Positions 1 to 6,824 of a DNA stretch of 11,037 bases are shown here, piece by piece. This stretch comes from an uncultured cyanobacterium. Its GTDB lineage: Bacteria > Cyanobacteriota > Cyanobacteriia > Phormidesmidales > Phormidesmidaceae. A program made the position numbers and the translations under genes. Where the stretch lies: the NCBI GenBank assembly GCA_938029995.1, contig CALHGI010000703.1:1-11037 (forward strand), written 5' to 3'. The notes under the pieces are model-generated. The model had not been told where the DNA came from and searched no databases. It worked only from the letters and a program-made list of their open reading frames with translations. Numbering within the stretch: the first letter of the stretch is position 1; each line of letters starts with the position of its first letter.

Positions 1-376
1 GATTGCGCTTGAGCAGGGCAGCCACCCCAAAGGGATGATTTAACTCCGCAACAGAAATCGTGATGGGATTAGGGGTCATCACATCAGCAACCGTAAAAGT
101 ATTGAGATCTGTCCCCTGGGCGATATTCTTAACAACATCTCGCTCCGTAAAAATACCGAGCAATTGTCGTCCCAACAGCACCAGACAGTAGCTAGTTGCA
201 CAGTTTTTTTTAGTAGCACTCCCGCCTGGTTGACTAGCTTTCCCTTGGGACATCCAAACTAAAACTTGGTTGAGGGGATCGTCTGGTTTTACGATCAAAG
301 GAGCTCGGTCAAATTCTACTCGATGAGCAAACCTGTTAGCCGATTCAACAGAAGACTCACTATCCATAGAATCCAT
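1..376 (-). CDS. CBS-pair domain protein, N-terminal 125 residues (partial, runs off the left edge)
   Basis: The minus strand is open from an ATG at 376 to the window edge; a second in-frame ATG at 367 is an alternative start. The translation carries a first CBS half (about residues 26-83, with LIVKPDDPLNQVL and ending in GIFTERDVVKN) and then the start of the second (about 95-125, VADVMTPNPITIS). CBS pairs bind adenosyl ligands such as AMP, ATP or SAM and act as regulatory modules. In cyanobacteria such N-terminal pairs often precede PAS, GGDEF or histidine-kinase domains, but the rest of this protein is outside the window, so its output is unknown. Between the helix and strand of the first CBS half there is an odd polar insert (residues 45-61, KASQPGGSATKKNCATS) coded partly by an eight-A run. 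The family call is sure, the full protein's role is not. Confidence 0.85.
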   Translation of the reverse strand, partial: MDSMDSESSVESANRFAHRVEFDRAPLIVKPDDPLNQVLVWMSQGKASQPGGSATKKNCATSYCLVLLGRQLLGIFTERDVVKNIAQGTDLNTFTVADVMTPNPITISVAELNHPFGVAALLKRN

Positions 377-893
377 ATATGACAGACATCTAAACCTGAT
401 TCAGCCCCTAGAAACCAACCCAAAAACCATAGGTTTACTTTATTTTAAAAACAAGCCCACAGTCGACTTTAGGATTGGGAAATAGGAGAGACCAAATCCT
501 CCGAAATATTATCTTTCGCTAATTCAAATAGGGTCAAAAACACATTACCTAGAGAGCCATGACTGAATCTCAGGTAGTATCGCTGACATGATGACATGGG
601 CCTCACAGTCACTTACGACACGACATTAACTGACCCATTTCTAAATTCTATCTGTAACTTATGGCCTTAAGAGTACACCATATGCATAAGGAGAGGGGAT
701 TAAAACTTACCAGCCACCGAGAACCTAATCGAATGGAATCATTCTCCCTGCAAGACATTGAGAGATATTTCTGTTACAAAAACGTGATTGTAATATTCGA
801 CTAAAGTACAGTCCATAGCTATACGCTTTGAACAGGAAATAAACAGGCATTTATCACCGCACATTCAACAATTCAGCAATCCCCTTGGCTAGG
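377..893. other. Gene-poor intergenic stretch between the CBS gene and the SNF2 gene
   Basis: This AT-richer stretch holds the leader and probable promoter of the CBS gene at its left end and the 3' flank of the SNF2 gene at its right end. I see no RNA gene, no T-tract terminator for the SNF2 gene, and no protein coding signal. The only small items are a tandem TGACATG repeat near 588-597 and an inverted repeat CTTATG/CATAAG (658-663 and 685-690). A 40-codon open frame at 682-804 has no recognisable content. Confidence 0.5.
426..454 (-). promoter_or_regulatory. Possible sigma70-type promoter for the CBS gene
   Basis: Read on the minus strand, TTGTTT (454-449) is followed after exactly 17 bases by TATGGT (431-426). 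This would start RNA near 419, giving a leader of about 43 bases before the ATG at 376. Both hexamers depart from consensus, so this is a suggestion based on spacing and position only. Confidence 0.3.
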
Positions 894-3800
894 CTATACC
901 TCACTCATGAGCTGTAACAAGGCGTCGGTGGATAATTTACCACTGATATCTGCCCCTTCTAACAAGCTATCGGCCAAATCTCGTTTTTTGTGATGGAGCT
1001 CAACGATTTTCTCTTCAATAGTACTTTTGGTTACCAAACGATAAATGGTGACCGGACGGGTTTGCCCAATACGATGGGCTCGATCAGAGGCCTGGTCTTC
1101 CACCGCTGGATTCCACCAGGGGTCCATGTGGATGACATAGTCAGCGGCAGTCAGATTCAGGCCGGTCCCCCCGGCTTTAAGACTGATGAGAAAGACGTTG
1201 CCATTCCCCGACTGAAACGCATCAACCCGCTGCTTTCGCTGCTTGGCTGGGGTGCTGCCATCGAGATATTGATAGGTGATATTTTGCTCATCCAAGTAGT
1301 TGCGAAGGATGGTCAGGTGATCGACAAACTGGCTAAAGACGAGGGCTTTGTGGCGGTTATTGAGGAGTTCTTGTAGCACCTCCCCAAACAGCTGGAGCTT
1401 AGCACTGGTGGGGGCAACACCGGGGACCACTAGCTTGGGATTACAGCACATGCGGCGAAGTCGGGTGATCTCGGCCAGTACTTGCAGATGCTTGGTGCCG
1501 GCCTTAGCGTCGGTGGTGGTGAGTTTTGCGATCGCATCCCGCCTCAGGGCCTCATACAGAGCCTTCTCCTCACCACTGAGCTCCACATGGAGAGTAATCT
1601 CGGTGCGCGAGGGCAGCTCATCCAATACCTGGGATTTAGTCCGCCGCAGCATAAAGGGTTGAATTAGTTTCTTCAGCCGCAGGCGCGCCTGCTTATCTTG
1701 GTGACGCTCAATGGGGGTGGCAAACCGCTCATTAAACTTATCCAAGGAGCCCAGCAAACCCGGGTTAATAAACCTGAACAAATTCCATAGCTCCCCCAAA
1801 TGATTCTCAATCGGCGTTCCCGTCGTCAGCACCTTAAACCCACCCTTTAACTTCATCGCCGCCTGGGAACGCTTAGTCGCACTATTTTTAATCGCCTGGG
1901 CCTCATCCAGTACGATAGTTTGCCACTCAACCTCCGCCAACAGCTCTGCCACCTCAGGCTGTTGCAAAAGGCCATAGCTACACACCAACAGATCAAACCC
2001 ACTGAGCTGATCAACCACGGCCTGACGATCGCCACTGCCAAACTGCATCACATTCAGCGTTGGGGCAAACCGCTGTGCTTCACTCACCCAATTCGCCCCA
2101 ACGCTGGTGGGGGCAATCACCAAGGTCGGACCATCGGGGGCCCGTAGCAAAATCACAGCCAGGGCCTGGAGGGTTTTACCCAAACCCATGTCATCCGCCA
2201 AACAAGCCCCCATCCCCCAGTGGGCCAGCTGGGCCAGCCATTGGAAACCCTCTTCTTGGTAGTCCCGTAGCTCTGCCTGCAAGGTGGAAGGAACGTCTGG
2301 CAGAACAGTTTTAGACTCTTTGAGTCTTTTCACATGGGATTTCCACTTAGCATCGGCTTGCAACTGCCCCACTTCATCCAAGGTTTCCTCTAGGGCAAAG
2401 GCGGCCAGTGGGTGGAACCGTGCCCCTTTGCCATGGCGTTCCGAATAGGTCCGAAACTCATCTAGTCGCTTACGGAATGCTTGGGTCAACGCTAAAAATT
2501 GGCCGTCACCAATGGGGACAAATCGACTAGTTGTTTGATCTAACAGGGACAGCAGCGCCTGCATATCCATAACACTGCCGTCGTCCAACTCCAGCTCACC
2601 ACTAACGGAAAACCAATCTTGTTCCTGCTTGATCTGCAAACGCCAGCCGTCGATACCTGCCTTGTTGCGAATCTTGAGTTTTTCCCCCTCAGGCCACTCT
2701 AAAACAATATCTTCCTCCACTGCTTCCAGTTGCAACAACAACTCTAAACAGGTTTCAGGCTGATCTAAAATCCACTCTCCCCCTTCGGAGTCAGCCAGTT
2801 CTAGGGCAGGACAAGCCTGCTGGACATCTTCAGCCAGGCGCTTTTCCATGGACAAGTCACGAGTCGCCTGGGACCGTTTGCCATCAATCTCGGCAATCAC
2901 CGTTTTGCGCCCAGTTCCGGGAGCATAGTAGGCACCAGACTGGGGAAAGGGCCGGGTCAGCATGGACAATTTGAGACCATCCCCCGCAGGCATCAGATGG
3001 ATATGGGGTTTGGCATCGGCTTCGATGGTTTCCATGTCGGCCATCTCTCCACTAATGTCGGAGTGAACGGTGACTAAGCTAGATACGGACTGAATCGCGG
3101 CTAGCACCTGTTCTTGACCCGCAGCAGGCACCGTAAGCTGATTGCGCTTCCCTAAAATCTCGGCGATGCGATGATGTTCCGTGGTCACATCCAAGACTTT
3201 CAACCGGGTCGGGGTTTCCTTCAGCAGGGTAATGCCGTCGCCGGGGCTAATGGCAGGCTCCATAAACAGGTTGAGGGAACCATCTCCTTTTTGTTCAATC
3301 ACCAGTTCTGGTGTGGCCGCAACAATCTCCACTCGCACCGTGGGAGACTCTTCCCAAAACACCAAAGGATGGCCTACCAGGGCTTTAATGGCATCCCGAT
3401 TGAGGGTGTACTGGGAGCCAGAGTAGTAGTCATACTTAATTTGGTTACAGACTTGGAGATCTTGGTTGGTGAGATAGTCAAAATCCGCAACATTTTTAGC
3501 GAGTCGATTTAAGGCAACCACCCGACCTTTAGTCCAAGTCCCCTTGGCACTTAGCTTTTGCTCCTTAGGCTGCAGCATCCAGTGCTTGGTGTATAGGGTT
3601 AAAAACCAGGCCAGCCGGCGCTCACTTTTGGGGGTATTACGGGTCCCGGAGCCTGCAACGTTAGTCAAGGCTTTCAAACTCAGCTCCCACGTGCTCTGGG
3701 GCTGTAGGGTATCCACAATGGAAACACTGGCACGTTGGGCGCACCACTGGTCATAGTCACTGCCAGGGGCTATGCGGCTTAAGATTTCTGCCGATTCTAG

Positions 3801-5087
3801 GGCCAACCAACCCAGGCCTGCTGACTGGGCTTGCTCTGCAAAAATCGCTAATGGTGGGGGCAGGGCTGCTTTTGCTTCGTCTTCATCCAGCCAATAGAGG
3901 CACAGCATGCTAAAGAACATGCCAAAACTGTCGTCGTCATCGGTGCTGTAAATCTCAATGAGCTCTAGCAGTCTCTGGCGGGCGGCTAGTTGGCCTTGGT
4001 GCAGTAATGTGAGTTCGTGGAGCAGTTGGTAGGCATTGCTTAAATAGCCGGTTCCCTGCATCAGGGGGGTGCTAATGGCAATGGCCTGCTTGAGGTGTTT
4101 GGGCTGCCCTGACTTGAGTAATGCCAGCATATAAAACAGCCCCGCAATGCCCCCAATAACAGCTTTTTTGTTTAACTGCTTACGGGCTAGCTTGAGGGCC
4201 GTGGCATAGTAATCCAAGGAGAGATTGATTTCCCCCAGCATTAGGGCCAGGGCTCCCCGCAAGGCCGTTCCGTAAACCTGGGATGGTTCATCCACCAACC
4301 GATCTAGGACCGCTTCGGCTTCGGCTAGGCGATTGCGTAGGAGATATTGCTCTACCAGCAAAACATTGAGTTCACCAGAGCTTTTGGCATGGGCCTCTAA
4401 CTGCGCCAACAAATTATCAGCAGGCTCCAGGAAAGAGGTTGATTCAATTAAAAGTAACCGCAGTACCGTGCCGTAATATTCAGAGGGGAGAGTGCGTAGC
4501 CAATCCGCATCCAAGGGATTGTTGACCACATCCAATAGAAAGTCTTCTAGGTCAACGGGTGTAGCGTAGTAGTTGTAGTTACTATAGTCGAGGAATAGCT
4601 GGGGTAATATGCCGTACTCCTGCTGATAAAGGGCGAGGCGAGCTTCGCGATATAGTTCATCCTTAGAACGGCAGATGTGGCGGGCTCGATTCGCTCGTCC
4701 GGTTTGGCTCCGGCGGGGATGGAATGTGTGTATCACCGCTTGCAGCATGGCTTCAAAGCTGTCTAGGGTGGCCGCATGGCGAGTCACCATTTCCACAATT
4801 AGGGGATGGCACTGGGGCAAATGCCCACCACCGTAGATCAAGAGCTGATCCTCGAGCAGCTGATGAACCTGGGGTTTCACATTGGCTGGGGTGATTTTTT
4901 TCCCTGTCTTCGTGGTGATGCCCAGGGCGTTGAGGACCGTAACGAGGTTGGTAATAGTGGTGGGACCATAGAATATGGACAGCAGTTGGACAATGGCGGT
5001 GCCCAGGGAAGCTTGCTGCTGATAGGTCTTAAAAAGTTGCGATCGCAACTCGCCAAAATCGATCTCATCATCCGTCCAGCTATCCAT
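894..5087 (-). CDS. SNF2-family DEAD/DEAH-type ATPase with long helical N-terminal region
   Basis: A 1397-residue protein counted from the ATG at 5087, chosen because GAGG lies just upstream (though with only 3 bases of spacing) and the alternative TTG at 5096 has no ribosome site. The C-terminal 460 residues hold a complete SNF2 motor: motif I ADDMGLGKT (near 968), motif II DEAQ (near 1061), motif III TGTPIENHLGELWN, LRRTK, motif V KAGGTGLNL and motif VI DRAHRIGQTRP (near 1340). Residues about 20-85 look like a winged-helix fold, about 140-470 are helical and TPR-like, and about 690-920 resemble the bacterial SNF2-associated region. I see no SWIM-type zinc finger and no nuclease domain. Family members use ATP to move along double-stranded DNA and displace or remodel bound proteins; bacterial RapA recycles RNA polymerase. 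The exact partner here is unknown. It appears to be a single-gene unit, with its own -10 box. The SNF2 assignment is certain; the biological role is open. Confidence 0.95.
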   Translation of the reverse strand: MDSWTDDEIDFGELRSQLFKTYQQQASLGTAIVQLLSIFYGPTTITNLVTVLNALGITTKTGKKITPANVKPQVHQLLEDQLLIYGGGHLPQCHPLIVEMVTRHAATLDSFEAMLQAVIHTFHPRRSQTGRANRARHICRSKDELYREARLALYQQEYGILPQLFLDYSNYNYYATPVDLEDFLLDVVNNPLDADWLRTLPSEYYGTVLRLLLIESTSFLEPADNLLAQLEAHAKSSGELNVLLVEQYLLRNRLAEAEAVLDRLVDEPSQVYGTALRGALALMLGEINLSLDYYATALKLARKQLNKKAVIGGIAGLFYMLALLKSGQPKHLKQAIAISTPLMQGTGYLSNAYQLLHELTLLHQGQLAARQRLLELIEIYSTDDDDSFGMFFSMLCLYWLDEDEAKAALPPPLAIFAEQAQSAGLGWLALESAEILSRIAPGSDYDQWCAQRASVSIVDTLQPQSTWELSLKALTNVAGSGTRNTPKSERRLAWFLTLYTKHWMLQPKEQKLSAKGTWTKGRVVALNRLAKNVADFDYLTNQDLQVCNQIKYDYYSGSQYTLNRDAIKALVGHPLVFWEESPTVRVEIVAATPELVIEQKGDGSLNLFMEPAISPGDGITLLKETPTRLKVLDVTTEHHRIAEILGKRNQLTVPAAGQEQVLAAIQSVSSLVTVHSDISGEMADMETIEADAKPHIHLMPAGDGLKLSMLTRPFPQSGAYYAPGTGRKTVIAEIDGKRSQATRDLSMEKRLAEDVQQACPALELADSEGGEWILDQPETCLELLLQLEAVEEDIVLEWPEGEKLKIRNKAGIDGWRLQIKQEQDWFSVSGELELDDGSVMDMQALLSLLDQTTSRFVPIGDGQFLALTQAFRKRLDEFRTYSERHGKGARFHPLAAFALEETLDEVGQLQADAKWKSHVKRLKESKTVLPDVPSTLQAELRDYQEEGFQWLAQLAHWGMGACLADDMGLGKTLQALAVILLRAPDGPTLVIAPTSVGANWVSEAQRFAPTLNVMQFGSGDRQAVVDQLSGFDLLVCSYGLLQQPEVAELLAEVEWQTIVLDEAQAIKNSATKRSQAAMKLKGGFKVLTTGTPIENHLGELWNLFRFINPGLLGSLDKFNERFATPIERHQDKQARLRLKKLIQPFMLRRTKSQVLDELPSRTEITLHVELSGEEKALYEALRRDAIAKLTTTDAKAGTKHLQVLAEITRLRRMCCNPKLVVPGVAPTSAKLQLFGEVLQELLNNRHKALVFSQFVDHLTILRNYLDEQNITYQYLDGSTPAKQRKQRVDAFQSGNGNVFLISLKAGGTGLNLTAADYVIHMDPWWNPAVEDQASDRAHRIGQTRPVTIYRLVTKSTIEEKIVELHHKKRDLADSLLEGADISGKLSTDALLQLMSEV
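1528..1535. repeat. HIP1 octamer GCGATCGC
   Basis: Exact copy of the cyanobacterial palindrome, inside the SNF2 motor region. It supports a cyanobacterial source. Confidence 0.9.
5039..5046. repeat. HIP1 octamer GCGATCGC
   Basis: Exact copy near the 5' end of the SNF2 gene, within the codons for about residues 14-17. Confidence 0.9.
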
Positions 5088-5123
5088 CTGCCTCAACCGT
5101 AAAGCGCATCGCCTAAACAGTTA

Positions 5124-5129
5124 ATTATA
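5124..5129 (-). promoter_or_regulatory. -10 box (TATAAT) upstream of the SNF2 gene
   Basis: The minus strand has a perfect TATAAT here, 37 bases upstream of the ATG at 5087, which would place the RNA start near 5117. The region 17 bases further upstream is a T-run rather than a TTGACA-like box, so the -35 element is weak or replaced by an activator. Confidence 0.5.
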
Positions 5130-5212
5130 TAGGTTTTAGCGGGTTAAAAAATAGTCTGTAGAATGGCTTAATAGATAAGGCCTGGGGCCCTGGAAAACGC
5201 TGGAGCGAGGAC

Positions 5213-6217
5213 CTAGGCAGCCATGGAGCGATGGCGTTGGGTTTGGCCCGCCGCCGCACAAGGGGCCAAGGGGGACGATGTCCGCAGACGGTTGAGCAAA
5301 GTCGTCGATTTATATTCCAGATCTCGACAGCTCAAGGGTTGCACCAGCTTATCCAGGGGATTAAAATCGACCACCACCGGCCCGGCCCGGAGGCCGACGG
5401 GTTCCCCATGGTTCCCCTTTAGCAGTCGCCGCCGCAGGTGGGACTGTTCTTGCATGAGCCGCTGGCAGGTATCGGCAGCGATGCGATCGCGGGCAAACTG
5501 GATTAACCCCGTCAACTGGAACAAGGGGCTGTGCTCAATCAGCTGATGGGTCTGCTCAACGGTGGGATGCGCTGGGAGACATTTATCCACCAGCCACCGC
5601 AACGGCCCAGCCACATCCGTCATCACAGGGGCCAGCAATAGCGAGGCCTGATGCATAATCGACGGCTGACGGTAGTCCACCGGCGTCCCCGTCAGCCGTT
5701 GAATCCGGCACTCAATGGGCCGTAACCCCTGCCCCAGGGCAGCTAGGTCCTGGCGAATCCGTTGGCATTCCAGGGCTCCTACTACCGCGCCGAGGGACTG
5801 ACAACAGTCTGCCATCAGCTCCATGGGCGCACTCAATACCTCCAACAAAGCCACATATCGACAGCCGAGGCCATGGCCCACCCAAGCATAGTGGGCGGCA
5901 TCTACATAAAGTGTCGGATCATAGCCCTGGGCCAGGGCCGCCTCCACCATGGCCAACCGCACCCGATAATGCTCCTCCAAAAGCTCCAAGGCCACTGACC
6001 AATGGCGGCGGGCAAACCGAAAGGGCATGGCCACAATGGTGTAACCAGCCTCAAAGAGACTTTTTAGGAAATGGCCATAGGCAACCGTTGGCAATACCCC
6101 CCATAGACCACTGCCGATAAATTGAATCACCCCTTTGGGCTGGGGGTGAAGGGCAACCCAGCTATGGGAACAGGGTAAAAACTTACAGGAAGCGGGGTTA
6201 GGGGCAAATAAAACCAT
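5213..6217 (-). CDS. DUF1350 family protein, alpha/beta-hydrolase-like, nucleophile Ser replaced
   Basis: A 334-residue protein. After a short N-terminal stretch it shows the DUF1350 pattern found in cyanobacteria and chloroplasts: PKGVIQFIGSGLWG (28-41), GYTIVAMPF (58-66), the elbow-like VGHGLGCRYVALL (113-125), LLAPVMTDVAGPL (193-205), SPLF (230-233) and LLKGNHGEPVG (265-275). The elbow in hydrolases and in DUF1350 relatives that I know is GHSLG or GHSMG; here residue 116 is Gly, coded by GGC, so ordinary serine-hydrolase chemistry looks lost. His270 sits where a catalytic His could be. The last 30 residues (STTLLNR onward) are a low-complexity tail, making the protein longer than I expect for the family. 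No signal peptide or clear membrane segment is seen. The ATG at 6217 lacks a clear ribosome site. Function of the family is not established; I do not assign a reaction. Confidence 0.8.
   Translation of the reverse strand: MVLFAPNPASCKFLPCSHSWVALHPQPKGVIQFIGSGLWGVLPTVAYGHFLKSLFEAGYTIVAMPFRFARRHWSVALELLEEHYRVRLAMVEAALAQGYDPTLYVDAAHYAWVGHGLGCRYVALLEVLSAPMELMADCCQSLGAVVGALECQRIRQDLAALGQGLRPIECRIQRLTGTPVDYRQPSIMHQASLLLAPVMTDVAGPLRWLVDKCLPAHPTVEQTHQLIEHSPLFQLTGLIQFARDRIAADTCQRLMQEQSHLRRRLLKGNHGEPVGLRAGPVVVDFNPLDKLVQPLSCRDLEYKSTTLLNRLRTSSPLAPCAAAGQTQRHRSMAA
5483..5490. repeat. HIP1 octamer GCGATCGC
   Basis: Exact copy inside the DUF1350 gene, overlapping the codons for the ARDRIA segment. Confidence 0.9.
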
Positions 6218-6373
6218 GGTGAAATACCAGATAAACAGACTCCTAGAGCCGCTATGGGGCGTCCAAATAGACGGTCGCGTTGGCGTTACTCATCCTTAAA
6301 ACGTGATGCAGAAACGTCCTGATCATGTCCAGAGATTATGGACCAATCCCCACAATCAGTAACGGCCATGCTT

Positions 6374-6402
6374 TTGATCCTTACCCCAAGATCATTCATA
6401 AT
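6374..6402 (+). promoter_or_regulatory. Sigma70-like promoter for the candidate small RNA
   Basis: TTGATC (6374-6379) and CATAAT (6397-6402) are separated by exactly 17 bases. Each hexamer is close to consensus (TTGACA, TATAAT). The expected RNA start is A6408 or A6410, immediately before a segment that can pair with 6517-6525 and so close the first RNA domain. The match of promoter position to RNA structure makes it more credible than either hexamer alone. Confidence 0.55.
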
Positions 6403-6407
6403 TCCGG

Positions 6408-6651
6408 ACAGTGGACCCGCCTGCCCCAAAGTACCCAAATGGGTACTATCCAAACCGGCTATTTTTCGGCCACAGTGATAACAGCTTGTACTACCGAAGG
6501 TAAAACAACCTTCGTCCGGGTACACCAGGGTGTAGGGGAGCGTTCAGTCTCCCCCAATAATTCTCGTACCGCGAGAGTCTGTGTCTTCCACAGTGGGAAT
6601 AATTAAGTCTCTAAGCAAGGAGTGGCTAATGATTAGCGACTCCTCTTTTTT
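6408..6651 (+). ncRNA. Candidate structured small RNA, about 244 nt, unrecognised family
   Basis: Inferred from a promoter at one end, a strong terminator at the other and hairpins throughout. Visible stems: 6430-6447 (AGTACCC/GGGTACT, 4-base loop); 6495-6514 (CGAAGGT/ACCTTCG, 6-base loop); 6521-6534 (TACACC/GGTGTA, very tight loop); 6535-6554 (GGGGAG/CTCCCC); 6562-6576 (TCTCG/CGAGA); 6579-6593 (CTGTG/CACAG); and the terminator stem 6618-6644. The 5' segment 6411-6419 can also pair with 6517-6525 (8 pairs, one mismatch), enclosing the first two hairpins and competing with the 6521-6534 stem. CCACAGTG occurs twice, at 6470-6477 and 6588-6595. It does not look to me like RNase P RNA, tmRNA, SRP RNA or a group I/II intron core, and I do not see the single long stem of 6S RNA. 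No function is assigned. Confidence 0.5.
6618..6651 (+). terminator. Strong intrinsic terminator of the candidate small RNA
   Basis: A 6-bp lower stem (AGGAGT/ACTCCT), one G-G mismatch and a 5-bp upper stem (GCTAA/TTAGC) around a 3-base TGA loop, followed by C and six T residues (6646-6651). The T-tract lies on the plus strand only, which sets the direction of transcription. Confidence 0.85.
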
Positions 6652-6653
6652 GC

Positions 6654-6750
6654 CGTTGCTGATTTAGAGGATGAATCGATCTGTAAACCTGGCTAATAGC
6701 CGGATTGAGACTCGTAAAATCATCCCGAGGATCAGCAACGCCTCTTTTTT
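6654..6750 (+). terminator. Second, extended terminator-like stem with internal hairpins
   Basis: CGTTGCTGAT (6654-6663) pairs perfectly with 6731-6740; inside it GGATGA (6669-6674) pairs with TCATCC (6720-6725), and a small hairpin (CTGGCT, AAT loop, AGCCGG) lies at 6689-6703. Six T residues follow at 6745-6750. The 3' arm plus T-tract (6731-6750) matches the first terminator's (6632-6651) at 17 of 20 positions, exactly 99 bases apart. It may be a back-up terminator for read-through RNA or the 3' part of a second small RNA. Confidence 0.6.
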
Positions 6751-6824
6751 CCACTCACCCCGTTGTTCACTCCACGGCCTATGGGTAACTCTCTACAACG
6801 AACGACACGCTATGGGAAACGACC

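Larger units (their letters stand above)
6218..6824. other. Long gene-free region carrying a structured-RNA locus
   Basis: About 600 bases between the argC stop and the DUF1350 start, both genes on the minus strand. Open frames here (6325-6606 plus, 6286-6525 minus) look non-coding: they match no family I know and cross the promoter and hairpins described separately. The part from 6374 to 6750 is dense in perfect short inverted repeats with T-tracts on the plus strand only, so transcription is probably antiparallel to the flanking genes. The part 6751-6824 shows only a direct repeat of CTATGGG and no evident terminator for argC. Confidence 0.6.

Noticed and set aside
682..804. 40-codon plus-strand open frame (begins MHKERGLKL)
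   Set aside because: No ribosome site, no recognisable motif, and its length is expected by chance in this AT-rich gap.
5088..5096. TTG start for the SNF2 gene adding three residues
   Set aside because: No ribosome site upstream; the ATG at 5087 is the simpler choice.
6286..6525. 79-codon minus-strand open frame with CYHCG
   Set aside because: A single CxxC is too little for a zinc domain, there is no clear start site, and it overlaps the same hairpins.
6325..6606. 93-codon plus-strand open frame
   Set aside because: It starts before and runs through the proposed promoter and several perfect hairpins, resembles no protein family I know, and its composition looks like translated RNA stems.
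6408..6750. Group I or II intron, tmRNA, RNase P RNA or 6S RNA
   Set aside because: None of the conserved core sequences I know for these classes is visible, and the tandem short hairpins do not fit the single long stem of 6S RNA.
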